Assembly (NCBI RefSeq): GCF_014842915.1
Contig: NZ_JACYXI010000002.1
Location: forward strand, 186,001 to 250,000
DNA length: 64,000 nucleotides
Source of the DNA: Roseibium litorale
GTDB lineage: Bacteria; Pseudomonadota; Alphaproteobacteria; Rhizobiales; Stappiaceae
Reading direction: 5' to 3'
The notes under the pieces were generated by a model. The model did not search any database, was not told where the DNA came from, and saw only the letters and a list, made by a program, of their open reading frames with translations. Every line of letters begins with the position of its first letter. Position 1 is the stretch's first letter. Both the position numbers and the translations under genes were made by a program. Positions 1-10,739 of the stretch are shown here, one piece after another.

Positions 1-2
1 CC

Positions 3-1145
3 TGGCTCCTTGGCCGGACGCCGCCCGTTCCCACAAGCGGCATTCCGGGCCTTGGCGCTGATGTCGATCTCCTGGCTGCGTTTGCCGCGGATGAGGACAT
101 TTCCTTTCCGCTGCCGAGTTCCGTCCTGATCGACCCGGATCAAGTCCCAGAGGACATCCGCGAGCCGTTTTTGAACTGGCTGGCCGCCCAGCTTCAGGGG
201 CTGCAAAGCGATGTTCCCGTGATTTACTTCTGCACGGAAGACACCCTTGTTCCAGAGAAGCCGAAAGCCTCGGCAATTCTGAACCGCACCATCTCGCAAA
301 CCGCGTTGTTCGAGCGGATCTGCGATTTGCAGCGGGTTTTGATCCGGTCTGAAGAGGCGCGTCTCCGGCGCATGGTCTTCGGCCGGGTGCCAGGCTATGG
401 CGCAGCCCCCCATTACTCAGGACGGGGCGGTCTTCTTGTCATCGGGTTTGGCGGCCGGTTTCTCGATGTCATGCAGGCCCGGCAGAAGAATGTGGATGTG
501 ATCGGCGCCTTCGATCAACGCATGGGCGAGGAGTATCTCTCCCAGCGGGCCTTCGATGCGGTCATTCTCGACGGCGCTTTCGACGATGTGCTTGAAAACC
601 TTCGTTGTCTGAGACGGGATGCGCGGTTTGCCTCGATTCCGGTTCTGGCGGTGACGGGTTTTGCAGGCGATCTGCCGGTTTTCTACGACGCCGGTGCCAA
701 CGACGTTCTGCTCGCTCCCCTGTCCCAGGACATGCTCAGGCAGAGGCTTGCCACCGCGATCCGGCTTGGCAAACGCCGCAGGCTGGCAGACCGAGTTCTG
801 GCGGAAAGCCGGAAGTGGCTGATGCAGCAGCTGCAATCCGGCGGCTTGAAGCGCCGCGACTACGATAACTATCTCAATCAGGCCGCAAAGGCGCTTTCCG
901 CGCGCGGTCTGATGATCTGGCAGATCAGCCTGCTTCCCGATGTTCCGCCAAACAACAACTTTACCGGCCAGCTTGCTCCCGATCTCTGCGGAACAGTGCT
1001 GTCGATTGCCGATGCGACCAGCCGTGAGGAAGATCTCGTCTGCTTCGTCCGCGATCTCGGACCCGTTGCCGTCCTCAAGAGCGAGCGCGGATGCGAGAGG
1101 CTGAAATCCCGGATCAGTGCTATCCTTGGGCACACAAGACTTTGA
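3..1145 (+). CDS. PleD-like response regulator with degenerate output domain, 5' end outside window
   Basis: The reading frame is open from base 3, so the gene begins before the window and only its last ~380 codons are seen. A receiver-like (CheY fold) domain is visible, with the acceptor-type aspartate in AVILDGAFDD, the strand IPVLAVTGF and the AGANDVLLAPL loop. The segment before it looks like part of another receiver. The last ~110 residues follow the layout of a GGDEF domain (helix, hydrophobic strand, FTG..A.D.CG, then VRDLGPVAVL), but RDLG stands where GGDEF should be, so cyclase activity is not expected. The GGDEF relationship is judged by eye. The receiver call is fairly safe; the partner kinase is unknown. 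Confidence 0.65.
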   Translation, partial: WLLGRTPPVPTSGIPGLGADVDLLAAFAADEDISFPLPSSVLIDPDQVPEDIREPFLNWLAAQLQGLQSDVPVIYFCTEDTLVPEKPKASAILNRTISQTALFERICDLQRVLIRSEEARLRRMVFGRVPGYGAAPHYSGRGGLLVIGFGGRFLDVMQARQKNVDVIGAFDQRMGEEYLSQRAFDAVILDGAFDDVLENLRCLRRDARFASIPVLAVTGFAGDLPVFYDAGANDVLLAPLSQDMLRQRLATAIRLGKRRRLADRVLAESRKWLMQQLQSGGLKRRDYDNYLNQAAKALSARGLMIWQISLLPDVPPNNNFTGQLAPDLCGTVLSIADATSREEDLVCFVRDLGPVAVLKSERGCERLKSRISAILGHTRL

Positions 1146-1235
1146 CCGGACCGCGACTGTGCAGGTTTGATCCATTTCATAAAATGCCGGGACCAGAGAC
1201 CCAGACTTCCGGATATGCCTTCCTGAGGAACCAAC

Positions 1236-1919
1236 ATGACGTCTTCCGCTGCCCCGATTTCCATCGATATCGTTTCCGATGTCATGTGCCCCTGGTGCTA
1301 CATCGGCAAACGCCGTTTGGAGGCGGCTCTCGCGATGGTGCCGGACCTTCCCGTCCTGGTTCGCTGGCATCCTTATCAGCTCGACGAAACCCTGCCTCTC
1401 GAAGGCAAGGACCGGCGCCGCTATCTTCTGGACAAGTTCGGTCCGGACCGAATTGACACAATTCATGACCGGATCGAGCAGATCGGCGCGGAAGAGAACA
1501 TCGATTTTGCCTTCGACAAGATTGAAGTCTGCCCGAACACTCTGGATGCGCACCGTCTCATCCTCTGGGCCAAGGCGGAAGGCAAGCAGACCGAAATGGT
1601 CGAACGCCTGTTCCAGGCCTTTTTCGTCAAGGGCGAAGATCTGACAAAGGCCGAAACGCTTATTTCAATCGCGAAGGAAGTCGGGCTGGAAGAAGACCTT
1701 GTCGAGCAGCTTCTCGATACGGATTCCGATGTGGAGAAAACCCGCAAGCAGATCTCCAAGGCCCGGCAGATCGGCGTAACCGGCGTGCCGTTCTTCGTCA
1801 TCGATGGCCGGTTTGCGGTCGCTGGTGCGGAAGCTGCCGAAACACTGGCTGCCGCTTTGCGCCATGCTGAGGAAACACGTCCGGGCGACGGGACACAAGC
1901 GCCTCCCTCTCCGCTGTGA
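1236..1919 (+). CDS. DsbA-family (FrnE-like) thioredoxin-fold oxidoreductase
   Basis: This 227-residue protein has a CPWC active-site pair at residues 18-21 directly after the first strand. The late TGVPFFVIDGRFAVAGAE segment carries the cis-proline of the fold, and a helical insertion lies between. This is the layout of the DsbA/FrnE/2-hydroxychromene-2-carboxylate isomerase family. The CxxC and lack of a signal peptide favour a cytoplasmic thiol-disulfide oxidoreductase over an isomerase. The start is set by a Shine-Dalgarno-like GAGGA about seven bases before the ATG. The gene is monocistronic and ends at a shared terminator with the convergent eno. The physiological substrate cannot be told. 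Confidence 0.85.
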   Translation: MTSSAAPISIDIVSDVMCPWCYIGKRRLEAALAMVPDLPVLVRWHPYQLDETLPLEGKDRRRYLLDKFGPDRIDTIHDRIEQIGAEENIDFAFDKIEVCPNTLDAHRLILWAKAEGKQTEMVERLFQAFFVKGEDLTKAETLISIAKEVGLEEDLVEQLLDTDSDVEKTRKQISKARQIGVTGVPFFVIDGRFAVAGAEAAETLAAALRHAEETRPGDGTQAPPSPL

Positions 1920-1942
1920 GAGTTGCCTTGAAGCCAAACAAG

Positions 1943-1975
1943 AAAGCCCCCGGAACCGCAGGTTCCGGGGGCTTT
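1943..1975. terminator. Bidirectional Rho-independent terminator between the DsbA-like gene and eno
   Basis: A perfect 15-bp inverted repeat (arms AAAGCCCCCGGAACC and its complement, three-base loop) is followed on the plus strand by GTCTTT and on the minus strand by TCTTGTTT. It lies between two convergent genes and can serve both. Confidence 0.9.
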
Positions 1976-1995
1976 GTCTTTAAACGTGAAAAAGA

Positions 1996-3273
<1,278 letters not shown>

Positions 3274-3375
3274 TCAACTCCTGTGTTTGCCGCCGGGCGG
3301 CAGATGCGGACCTGCCGGGGAGGTTTGGGTCCAATTGCGAAGGGCTGCCCAACCGGACGGCCCTTAAAGTAAAAA

Positions 3376-4218
3376 TCAAACGGTGGCGCGGGCTTTCACC
3401 ACGGCATCGATGGCCTTGAGCTCGGACAGAAGCGCGCCCAGATCCTTCAGGGCGATCATATTCGGTCCATCAGATGGGGCGGTGTCCGGATCGGGGTGGG
3501 TTTCGATGAAGAGGCCGCCAACGCCCACGGCCACTGCCGCGCGTGCAAGCACCGGTACCATGCGCCGGTCACCACCGGATGCGCCGCCAAGACCGCCTGG
3601 CTGCTGCACGGAATGGGTCGCGTCGAACACGACGGGAGCGCCGGTCTCGGCCATGATCGGCAGGGCGCGGAAATCGCTCACCAGAGTATTGTAGCCGAAG
3701 CTCACACCACGCTCGGTCAAAAGAACATTCGGATTGCCGCTTTCGACAATTTTCGTCAGCACGTTCTTCATGTCCCAAGGGGCCAGGAACTGGCCTTTCT
3801 TGACGTTGACGATCGCGCCGGTGTTGGCTGCGGCAACGAGAAGGTCGGTTTGGCGGCACAGGAATGCTGGTATCTGAAGCACATCGACCACCTCAGCGAC
3901 CGGAGCACACTGATCGGCGGAGTGGATGTCGGTCAGAACAGGAAGGCCGTAGGTTTCCCTGATCTCGGCAAAAACCGGCAGGGCGTCCTTGAGCCCAACC
4001 CCTCGCGAAGCGGACAGAGACGTGCGGTTGGCCTTATCGAAGGACGACTTGAACACAACCGGAATGCCGAGAGTGCCAGCGATCTCCTTCACAGCTGCCG
4101 CGCATTCCAGAACATGCGCGCGGCTTTCCATCTGACAGGGACCAGCGATCAGGCTGAAGGGAGCTGCATTGTCAAAGGTGACATTGCCGACACGAACCTG
4201 ACTGTTCGGCTGGGACAT
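3376..4218 (-). CDS. kdsA: 3-deoxy-8-phosphooctulonate synthase (KDO-8-phosphate synthase)
   Basis: A 280-residue aldolase-type TIM barrel condensing phosphoenolpyruvate with arabinose 5-phosphate to give KDO-8-P for lipopolysaccharide. The start of the barrel reads [10 protein letters not shown]. The cysteine there is the metal-ligand position of the metal-dependent class II enzymes, where E. coli KdsA has asparagine. HSVQQPGG and the [15 protein letters not shown] segment supply the other ligand positions. A class II metalloenzyme is therefore inferred. The gene precedes eno on the same strand and is divergent from galU. Confidence 0.96.
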   Translation of the reverse strand: MSQPNSQVRVGNVTFDNAAPFSLIAGPCQMESRAHVLECAAAVKEIAGTLGIPVVFKSSFDKANRTSLSASRGVGLKDALPVFAEIRETYGLPVLTDIHSADQCAPVAEVVDVLQIPAFLCRQTDLLVAAANTGAIVNVKKGQFLAPWDMKNVLTKIVESGNPNVLLTERGVSFGYNTLVSDFRALPIMAETGAPVVFDATHSVQQPGGLGGASGGDRRMVPVLARAAVAVGVGGLFIETHPDPDTAPSDGPNMIALKDLGALLSELKAIDAVVKARATV

Positions 4219-4542
4219 GAGGCATTCCTTATGGAAACGTGGCCAGGCTGTTCTTCACTTCGCAAAGCCACTTTGGAAATCGCCCGTTCCATAGCCTTTC
4301 TTGGCAAGGGCCGCAAGATTCGCGGGTTCATTTGCTAACGATAAAGGCTCTCTGTTCAATTGCGGAAAAAATATATAATGTTCAAAGCCGTCGAGCAGGG
4401 CCGGTTCGCCTCGAAACAGCCACTATGAACGTTGTTTTTGAAACCAAGCTGTGTTTCGCGCGTTTGTAACCCGATAAGCACTCGACCAGGAGCGGGGTTT
4501 CTTCGCCGGGCTTTAAACTTTTGAAATTTGGAAGATTAGTGA
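4219..4542. promoter_or_regulatory. Intergenic region between divergent kdsA and galU
   Basis: No credible gene is present in this 324-bp stretch. It must hold the promoters of kdsA (minus) and galU (plus). The best plus-strand -10 candidate is TATAAT at 4374-4379 in an A/T-rich patch, but its -35 match 15-17 bp upstream is poor (TGTTCA or similar). A long 5' leader before galU would follow if it is used. The assignment is weak. Confidence 0.35.
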
Positions 4543-5445
4543 ATGACAAAACCGATCCGTAAAGCCGTCCTTCCCGTTGCCGGTCTTGGCACGCGCTTCC
4601 TGCCAGCCACCAAGGCAGTGCCGAAGGAAATGCTGACGATTGTAGACCGTCCGATCGTTCAATATGTGGTCGAGGAAGCCAAGGCTGCCGGGATTGAGCA
4701 TATCGTGTTCGTCACGGGCCGGAACAAGCAGGTTATCGAAGACCATTTTGACCGCGCCTATGAACTGGAAGATACGCTTCAGAGCCGCAACAAGAAAACC
4801 GCGCTTGATCTGCTCGATAAGCTGCGCCCGGTTGCAGGCGCCACCAGCTTCACCCGCCAGCAGGATCCGCTTGGTCTTGGCCATGCCATCTGGTGTGCCC
4901 GCGACATCATCGGCCGTGAGCCTTTCGCGATTCTTCTGCCGGACATGATCATGAAGTCGAACCCGGGCTGTCTGAGCCAGATGGTCGATGTCTATAACCA
5001 GAAGGGCGGCAACGTGATCTCGGTAGAGGCCGTGCCGGAAGACCAGACACACAATTACGGTATCGTCGAAATTGACGGTGACCAGAACGACCTGACCTTC
5101 GGGATCAAGGGCATGGTGGAAAAGCCTGCTCAGGGCACCGCGCCGTCAAACCTCTACATCAACGGCCGCTACATTCTGCAGCCAGAAATTTTTGATTTGC
5201 TTGAAAATCAGGAAACCGGCGCCGGTGGTGAGATCCAGTTGACCGATGCCATGCTGACCTTGATGGGCAAGCAGACCTTCACCGGCCTGCGTTTCACGGG
5301 TCAGACCTATGACTGTGGTTCCAAGGCAGGCTTCCTCAGCGCCAACATCGCCTATGCCCTCGAAGATCCGGAGCTCTCCCGCGAGCTTCTGCCGCTTCTG
5401 AGGGAGATGATCGGTGAAAAAGGCCTGATGGCCGCTGCGGAGTAA
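4543..5445 (+). CDS. galU: UTP--glucose-1-phosphate uridylyltransferase
   Basis: A 300-residue nucleotidyltransferase that makes UDP-glucose from UTP and glucose-1-phosphate. The N-terminal nucleotide-binding signature GLGTRFLPATKAVPKEML is intact, as are the LGHAIWCARD and NYGIVEIDG segments. The length is normal for bacterial GalU. It lies upstream of a nucleotide-sugar dehydrogenase, though a terminator separates them. Both feed envelope polysaccharide synthesis. GGAAG precedes the ATG at a slightly long distance. Confidence 0.97.
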   Translation: MTKPIRKAVLPVAGLGTRFLPATKAVPKEMLTIVDRPIVQYVVEEAKAAGIEHIVFVTGRNKQVIEDHFDRAYELEDTLQSRNKKTALDLLDKLRPVAGATSFTRQQDPLGLGHAIWCARDIIGREPFAILLPDMIMKSNPGCLSQMVDVYNQKGGNVISVEAVPEDQTHNYGIVEIDGDQNDLTFGIKGMVEKPAQGTAPSNLYINGRYILQPEIFDLLENQETGAGGEIQLTDAMLTLMGKQTFTGLRFTGQTYDCGSKAGFLSANIAYALEDPELSRELLPLLREMIGEKGLMAAAE

Positions 5446-5496
5446 ACCGACTTCCGGCTGCCGCTTGCATTCACCGGCAGCTTCCGGCTAGGAGAG

Positions 5497-5536
5497 AACC
5501 GGGTGGCCATGGCGTGTCCTTGGCACCCGGTTTTTC
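5497..5536 (+). terminator. Rho-independent terminator after galU
   Basis: Arms AACCGGGTG (5497-5505) and CACCCGGTT (5524-5532) pair, extended by CCA/TGG with a one-base bulge, and are followed by TTTTCTTT. The hairpin lies before the chosen ATG of the next gene, which argues against the longer upstream start of that gene. Confidence 0.8.
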
Positions 5537-5562
5537 TTTGTTCCCTAAAGGTTTCCTCCCCC

Positions 5563-6867
5563 ATGACCGTCATTGCTTTGGAAGACACCCGGATCGCCGT
5601 CATCGGTCTGGGCTATGTGGGGCTGCCCGTCGCGGTCGCCTTTGCCGAAGCCGGTTACGAGGTTTTGGGGTTCGACATCAAGGAAAGCCGGGTCTCAGAG
5701 CTTCGCTCCGGAAAGGACAGCACCTCTTCCGTTACGTCCGGGCGGCTCCGCCAATGCAGCCTGACGGTCAGTTCTGATCCGGCGGATCTTGCCGGATTTG
5801 ACGTTTACATCGTTGCGGTACCAACTCCGGTGGACAAGGCCAAGCGGCCTGACCTCACGCCGTTTGCCAATGCTGCCCGTGCCGTCGCGCCTGCCCTGCG
5901 TCCCGGAGCGGTGGTCGTGTTTGAATCAACTGTTTTCCCAGGTGCAACGGAAGATGTTGCGGTTCCGATCCTTGAAGCCGGTTCCGGGCTTCGTTTCGGT
6001 GCCGGGTTCGAAGTCGGTTACTCCCCGGAACGGATCAATCCGGGCGATCCGGACCGGGATTTCAAGGACATCGTCAAGATCGTCTCCGGCAGCACTCCCG
6101 CCACAGTGAAGTTCCTGTCCGCGCTTTATGGCAGCGTGGTGACCGCAGGCATTCACGAGGCGCCTTCGATCAAGGTGGCGGAAGCTGCCAAGGTGATCGA
6201 GAACACCCAGCGCGATCTCAACATTGCCCTGATGAACGAGCTCTCCATGCTCTTTCACGCCATGGGGATCGATACCCGCGACGTGCTTGCCGGGTCTGCC
6301 ACCAAATGGAACTTCCTGCCGTTCCAGCCGGGTCTCGTTGGCGGCCACTGCATTGGCGTCGACCCCTATTATCTCACCCACAAAGCGCATGAGATCGGCT
6401 TGACCCCTCAGGTCATTCTGGCCGGCCGCGGCACCAACGAGGCCATGCCTTCCTATGTGGCCGGCAAGATCATTCAGGCCTGTGTCCGCCTTGGCCGCCA
6501 GATGCCGCCGAAAATTGCCGTTCTCGGCCTGACTTACAAGGCGAATGTGCCAGACACACGCAATTCCAAGGTCGTGGATCTGGTGCGGGAGCTGAAGGAT
6601 TTCGGCGCGGACGTCCGTATTCTGGATCCGATGGCAGATGCTGAGGACGTGCGCGGGGAATATGGTCTTGATCTCAGCGCCCCAGAGGACCTGACGGGTT
6701 CCGATGCGGTAATCATCGCAGTCCCCCACGACACGCTTTTCGAGGGGGGGCGCAACTGGGATGCGATTACGCCTTATCTTGGTGTGGGAACGTGTTTGGT
6801 GGCGGATCTGCCTGCCCGCCTTGATCGTTACCTTTGCCCGGACAACGTTCAGCTCTGGCGGCTCTGA
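5563..6867 (+). CDS. Nucleotide-sugar 6-dehydrogenase (TviB/WbpA/VipA-like)
   Basis: A 434-residue member of the UDP-glucose/GDP-mannose dehydrogenase family. The N-terminal Rossmann motif GLGYVG is at residues 15-20, and the catalytic cysteine is C263 in GGHCIGVDPYYL. The KWNFLPFQPGLVGG stretch before it is typical of enzymes oxidising UDP-GlcNAc or UDP-GalNAc to the uronate (TviB, WbpA) rather than UDP-glucose. ATG 5563 is preferred because an earlier in-frame start at 5503 would lie inside the galU terminator. The product would be an N-acetylhexosaminuronic acid precursor for capsule or O-antigen; exact substrate is inferred. Confidence 0.88.
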   Translation: MTVIALEDTRIAVIGLGYVGLPVAVAFAEAGYEVLGFDIKESRVSELRSGKDSTSSVTSGRLRQCSLTVSSDPADLAGFDVYIVAVPTPVDKAKRPDLTPFANAARAVAPALRPGAVVVFESTVFPGATEDVAVPILEAGSGLRFGAGFEVGYSPERINPGDPDRDFKDIVKIVSGSTPATVKFLSALYGSVVTAGIHEAPSIKVAEAAKVIENTQRDLNIALMNELSMLFHAMGIDTRDVLAGSATKWNFLPFQPGLVGGHCIGVDPYYLTHKAHEIGLTPQVILAGRGTNEAMPSYVAGKIIQACVRLGRQMPPKIAVLGLTYKANVPDTRNSKVVDLVRELKDFGADVRILDPMADAEDVRGEYGLDLSAPEDLTGSDAVIIAVPHDTLFEGGRNWDAITPYLGVGTCLVADLPARLDRYLCPDNVQLWRL

Positions 6868-7025
6868 GGTTTGTCGCGGCGGTATACCCGAGGATATCAA
6901 ACGAGCTCGTACCCTGCGGCATTGAGGGCGCTCCCCCCAAAAGAATCCTGCTAAAATTACCAGCAATCCCTTAAGGGAATTCTGACGTATACTGACCATT
7001 CCCCTACGAAAAGGAGTGGTCCGTC

Positions 7026-7463
7026 ATGCGGTTCATAGGCTTTTTCTGTCTTTGGGTTTTATCTGCCGCGGCCTTTGGTCTGGCGGGCAATGCCTCTGCG
7101 CAAGAGGCTGCAATCGGGGATAGCCCCGCGTTCCAAAAGATCATCCGCGGCCAGATGAATGCCTTCGCCCGTGGCGATGCCGAACAGGCTTTCTCTTTTG
7201 CAAGCCGGGATCTTCAAAACAGGTTTGAGACGCCAGACTTCTTTATGCATATGGTCCGGCAGGGCTATCAGCCCGTTTACCGTCCACGGGATGTGTCCTT
7301 CGGAGCTGTGAAGCCAGGACCTCAGGGGCCCGTTCAAGAGGTCTATGTGACCGGCCCGGACGGGAACAGCTGGCTGGCGCTCTACAGCTTCGAGCAACAG
7401 GAAGACGGCAGCTGGAAGATTTCCGGCTGCTATCTGACCAAATCGCCAAGCCTTTCGGCCTGA
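7026..7463 (+). CDS. DUF4864-type exported protein
   Basis: A 145-residue protein with a clear Sec signal peptide (positive MR, hydrophobic core, cleavage near ASA-QEA around residue 26). The mature part has one SnoaL/NTF2-like domain of the DUF4864 type: QMNAFARGDAEQAFSFAS at its start and the SWLALYSFEQQEDGSWKISGC strand at its end. An AAAAGGAG site lies before the ATG. Function is unknown; periplasmic location is inferred from the signal peptide. It ends 30 bp before the convergent tgt. Confidence 0.8.
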   Translation: MRFIGFFCLWVLSAAAFGLAGNASAQEAAIGDSPAFQKIIRGQMNAFARGDAEQAFSFASRDLQNRFETPDFFMHMVRQGYQPVYRPRDVSFGAVKPGPQGPVQEVYVTGPDGNSWLALYSFEQQEDGSWKISGCYLTKSPSLSA

Positions 7464-7493
7464 CGGGGAACCTTGCGGCCTGACAGTCCCGGA

Positions 7494-8645
7494 CTAGAGG
7501 GCGGCGATATCGCCCCTGGCCCAGTCTTCCTTGGTCTTGCTGTAGAAAGTCTCGAAGGTGCCTGCCTCGATCGCATCGCGCATGCCCTTCATCAGGGTCT
7601 GATAATAGGCGATGTTGTTCCAGGTGAGCAGCATGGCAGCCAGGCCTTCACCGCAGCGGACCAGGTGATGAAGATAGGCGCGGCTGTAGGTCGAGGCCGC
7701 CGGGCACGCGGCCTCTTCATCCAGTGGACGCGGGTCATCCGCGTGGCGGGCGTTCTTCAGGTTGACCTTGCCAAAGCGGGTATAGGCAAGGCCATGGCGG
7801 CCTGCGCGGGTCGGCATCACGCAGTCGAACTGGTCGATGCCGCGCTTGACGCTTTCCAGAAGATCGTCCGGGGTGCCGACGCCCATCAGATAGCGGGGCT
7901 TGTCGGCGGGCATGACCGGCGTGGTGATGTCCAGCATGCGCAGCATTACATCCTGTGGTTCCCCCACAGCCAGACCACCGACGGAATAGCCCTCGAACGG
8001 CATCTTGCCGAGCTCCTCGGCTGAGCGGATGCGAAGATCGGGCACATCGCCGCCCTGCACGATGCCATAGAGCCCCTGCCCTTTGCCCGGCCCGCCCATG
8101 GTCTCAAATTGGCGGCGGGAGCGTTCGGCCCAGCGGAGCGACAGCTCCATGGCGCGCTTCACTTCCTCCGGTGGCGACGGCAGCTTGATGCATTCGTCGA
8201 GCTGCATCTGGATATCGGAGCCGAGCAGCCCCTGGATCTCGATGGAACGCTCCGGCGTCAGGTGGTAGCGCTGGCCGTCGATGTGGCTCTGGAACTTGAC
8301 GCCATCCTCGTCCAGCTTGCGCAACTGGGCAAGCGACATGACCTGAAACCCGCCACTGTCGGTCAGGATCGTGTGCGGCCAGTTCATGAACTTGTGCAAC
8401 CCGCCCAGCCGGTCGACACGCTCGGCGGTGGGACGCAGCATCAGGTGATAGGTGTTGCCAAGCACGACTTCCGCGCCGGTCTGCTCGACATCATCCATGA
8501 ACATGGCCTTGACGGTCGCCTGGGTGCCGACCGGCATGAAGGCCGGGGTCTGGACGGTGCCGTGCGGCGTGGAGATCTCCCCACGGCGGGCCATACCGTC
8601 CGTCTTGATCAGCTTGAAGGAAAAGGGCTTGGCGGAGGCGCTCAT
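7494..8645 (-). CDS. tgt: Queuine tRNA-ribosyltransferase lacking the usual zinc ligands
   Basis: A 383-residue TGT that exchanges G34 of GU(N)-anticodon tRNAs for preQ1. Catalytic aspartates are present: D96 in TDSGGFQ and D274 in [16 protein letters not shown] and YSRAYLHHL are also intact. The C-terminal zinc site is altered: the usual CxCxxC reads A312-A-C314-P-A-A317 and the late histidine is N343 (TWNN). Only one of four canonical ligands remains. It follows queA by 4 bp, so the two queuosine genes are co-transcribed. Confidence 0.95.
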   Translation of the reverse strand: MSASAKPFSFKLIKTDGMARRGEISTPHGTVQTPAFMPVGTQATVKAMFMDDVEQTGAEVVLGNTYHLMLRPTAERVDRLGGLHKFMNWPHTILTDSGGFQVMSLAQLRKLDEDGVKFQSHIDGQRYHLTPERSIEIQGLLGSDIQMQLDECIKLPSPPEEVKRAMELSLRWAERSRRQFETMGGPGKGQGLYGIVQGGDVPDLRIRSAEELGKMPFEGYSVGGLAVGEPQDVMLRMLDITTPVMPADKPRYLMGVGTPDDLLESVKRGIDQFDCVMPTRAGRHGLAYTRFGKVNLKNARHADDPRPLDEEAACPAASTYSRAYLHHLVRCGEGLAAMLLTWNNIAYYQTLMKGMRDAIEAGTFETFYSKTKEDWARGDIAAL

Positions 8646-8649
8646 GGCG

Positions 8650-9747
8650 TCAGTCCTGTTGTTCGCGCGTCAGCCGGGGAAACAGCAGCGAAGAGTCCCC
8701 ATAGCTGTAGAAGCGGTATTCGGATTGGATGGCGTGGACATAGGCCCGGTGCATGGTCTCAAGGCCGGAAAAGGCCGAGACCAGCATGAAGAGGGTCGAG
8801 CGCGGCAGATGGAAGTTGGTCATCAGCGCGTCGATGGTGCGGAACCGGTAGCCGGGGGTGATGAAGATCCGGGTCTCCCCGCAGAAAGGGGCTAGCCCGT
8901 CTTCGCCCTGCGACGCGCTTTCGAGAATGCGCAAGGACGTGGTGCCGACGGCAACAACCTTGTTGCCCCGGGCTTTCACCGCCTTGAGGGCAGCAACCGT
9001 GGACGCAGAGATCTCGCCCCACTCGGCATGCATCTTGTGGCCGTCGGTGTCGTCACTTTTCACCGGCAGAAACGTTCCGGCGCCGACATGAAGGGTCACG
9101 CCATATGTTTCGACACCGCGTGCCTTGAGGTTCTCCAACAGCTCGGGCGTGAAGTGGAGGCCCGCTGTTGGGGCGGCAACTGCCCCTTCCCGCTCGGCAA
9201 ACATGGTCTGATAGTCGGACCGGTCCTGCTCGTCTTCGGGACGCTGAGCGGCAATATAGGGCGGCAGAGGAATGTGGCCGACAGTGGCAATCGCTACGTC
9301 CAAAGCGGGACCGGCGATATCGAAGACCAGAAGAACTTCGCCCGCCTCGCCTTTTTCGGCAACGGTGGCATCCAGCGTCCCGGCAAGACAGGTGCTGCCT
9401 TCGCCGCCAAAGCGGACACGGTCGCCGATGACAAGCTTCTTGGCGGGCCGGACAAACGCCCACCAGCGGTCGTCGCCAGCCCGCAGGTGCAGGGTCGCGC
9501 CGATTTTCGCCGTGGCGCCGCCGCGCGTGCGCGTGCCCTCCAGCTGGGCCGGGATCACCTTCGTGTCGTTGAAAACCAGCGCGTCACCTGGCTCCAGCCA
9601 GTCTGGCAGTGCGCTGACGATGCTGTCCGTCAGTTCCGGTGTCCCGTCGGGTCTGACCACCAGCAGGCGTGCAGAATCGCGCGGGCGTGCGGGACGCAGG
9701 GCAATCCGCTCATTCGGGAGCTCGAAGTCGAACAGGTCTACGCGCAT
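8650..9747 (-). CDS. queA: S-adenosylmethionine:tRNA ribosyltransferase-isomerase
   Basis: A 365-residue QueA that adds the epoxycyclopentanediol ring to preQ1-modified tRNA using SAM. It begins [19 protein letters not shown] as usual for the family and contains [19 protein letters not shown] and APTAGLHFT motifs and the C-terminal [15 protein letters not shown] 9747, preceded by GGAAGAG, is preferred to a TTG ten codons upstream. It forms an operon with tgt. Confidence 0.96.
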   Translation of the reverse strand: MRVDLFDFELPNERIALRPARPRDSARLLVVRPDGTPELTDSIVSALPDWLEPGDALVFNDTKVIPAQLEGTRTRGGATAKIGATLHLRAGDDRWWAFVRPAKKLVIGDRVRFGGEGSTCLAGTLDATVAEKGEAGEVLLVFDIAGPALDVAIATVGHIPLPPYIAAQRPEDEQDRSDYQTMFAEREGAVAAPTAGLHFTPELLENLKARGVETYGVTLHVGAGTFLPVKSDDTDGHKMHAEWGEISASTVAALKAVKARGNKVVAVGTTSLRILESASQGEDGLAPFCGETRIFITPGYRFRTIDALMTNFHLPRSTLFMLVSAFSGLETMHRAYVHAIQSEYRFYSYGDSSLLFPRLTREQQD

Positions 9748-9799
9748 GGGTCTCTTCCGGCGGTCCGCCCCGGTCAAGACCGGTCAGGCAGATCACTGC

Positions 9800-10204
9800 C
9801 TAAAGCGTCCAGGCTCTTCTTTGAAAGACGATCCGGTAGCCTTCCGGATCCTCGAATGTCATGCCGGCATCGTCCCAATAGGGATTGTGCGACGGGACTG
9901 GCTTATAGCCATGGCGCTGCATGCGATCAATGGCCGTCTGCCACAGCTGGTCATCAGGTATGTAGAGAACCAGAAGATGCTCGTCACTGTTGCAGCGGGG
10001 AGCTTCGACGCCCTCCTCCCGCAAGAGTTCCAGATGCCACTTGGCTTCGGGAAAGCCCAGGATGAGGCCTTGATAGCCATTGTGATCGAAGCTGGTCAGT
10101 TCGGAAAAGCCAGCGCCATCACAATAAAAGCGGTGCAGCGCGGCGAGGTCATTGGCTGGCCTCGCCACGCGCAGGGTCGGATATCCGGCCGCAGGCGCCG
10201 TCAT
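9800..10204 (-). CDS. VOC-fold (glyoxalase/bleomycin resistance-like) protein
   Basis: A 134-residue protein with the two beta-alpha-beta-beta-beta repeats of the VOC superfamily: LRVARPANDLAALHRFYCDGAGF at the start, and MTFEDPEGYRIVFQRR with the usual DPEG turn near the end. The ATG overlaps the stop of the preceding cyclophilin gene (ATGA), so translation is coupled. Substrate and metal dependence cannot be inferred. Enzyme or binding protein are both possible. Confidence 0.82.
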   Translation of the reverse strand: MTAPAAGYPTLRVARPANDLAALHRFYCDGAGFSELTSFDHNGYQGLILGFPEAKWHLELLREEGVEAPRCNSDEHLLVLYIPDDQLWQTAIDRMQRHGYKPVPSHNPYWDDAGMTFEDPEGYRIVFQRRAWTL

Positions 10205-10674
10205 CAGGCGTCTGCTGCGACCTTGAGCGAAACGATCTTGTCCGGGTTCTGGACCGGCTCGCCGCGCTTGATCTTGTCGACGTTTTCCATGCCTTCGATC
10301 ACTTCACCCCAGACGGTGTACTGGCCGTCCAGGAAGCCTGCGTCTGCAAAGCAGATGAAGAACTGGCTGTCACCGGAGTCCGGGTTCTGGGCGCGGGCCA
10401 TGGAGCAGACGCCGCGGCCATGGTGAGCCTTGTTGAACTCTGCCTTGAGCTTCTTGCCGGAACCGCCGGTGCCAGTGCCATGCGGGCAGCCGGTCTGAGC
10501 CATGAAGCCTTCGATGACGCGGTGGAACACGATGCCGTTGTAGAAGCCTTCGCGAGCCAGTTCCTTGATGCGGGCAACGTGGTTCGGTGCCAGTTCCGGC
10601 TTCATTTCGATCACGACATTACCGACGGTGGTTTCCATCAGCAGCGTGTTTTCCGGATCTTTGATATCGGCCAT
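10204..10674 (-). CDS. ppiB: Cytoplasmic peptidyl-prolyl cis-trans isomerase (cyclophilin)
   Basis: A 156-residue single-domain cyclophilin. The active-site stretch VFHRVIEGFMAQTG carries the catalytic arginine; SQFFICFAD and YTVWGEVIEGM follow in order. There is no signal peptide, unlike the paralogue just upstream. It catalyses proline isomerisation in folding proteins. It lies downstream of the exported cyclophilin and overlaps the VOC gene. Confidence 0.94.
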   Translation of the reverse strand: MADIKDPENTLLMETTVGNVVIEMKPELAPNHVARIKELAREGFYNGIVFHRVIEGFMAQTGCPHGTGTGGSGKKLKAEFNKAHHGRGVCSMARAQNPDSGDSQFFICFADAGFLDGQYTVWGEVIEGMENVDKIKRGEPVQNPDKIVSLKVAADA

Positions 10675-10739
10675 GACTTGTCTCCGTTCGTCTTTAACCA
10701 GGCTCTCGCCCTATTTCTGGAAAGGTTAGGTGCGTCAGG

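Noticed and set aside
417-1553. Long minus-strand frame across the first two genes
   Set aside because: Antisense shadow of two well-supported plus-strand genes.
5503-5562. Upstream start of the nucleotide-sugar dehydrogenase
   Set aside because: It would lie inside the galU terminator hairpin; family N-terminus begins at 5563.
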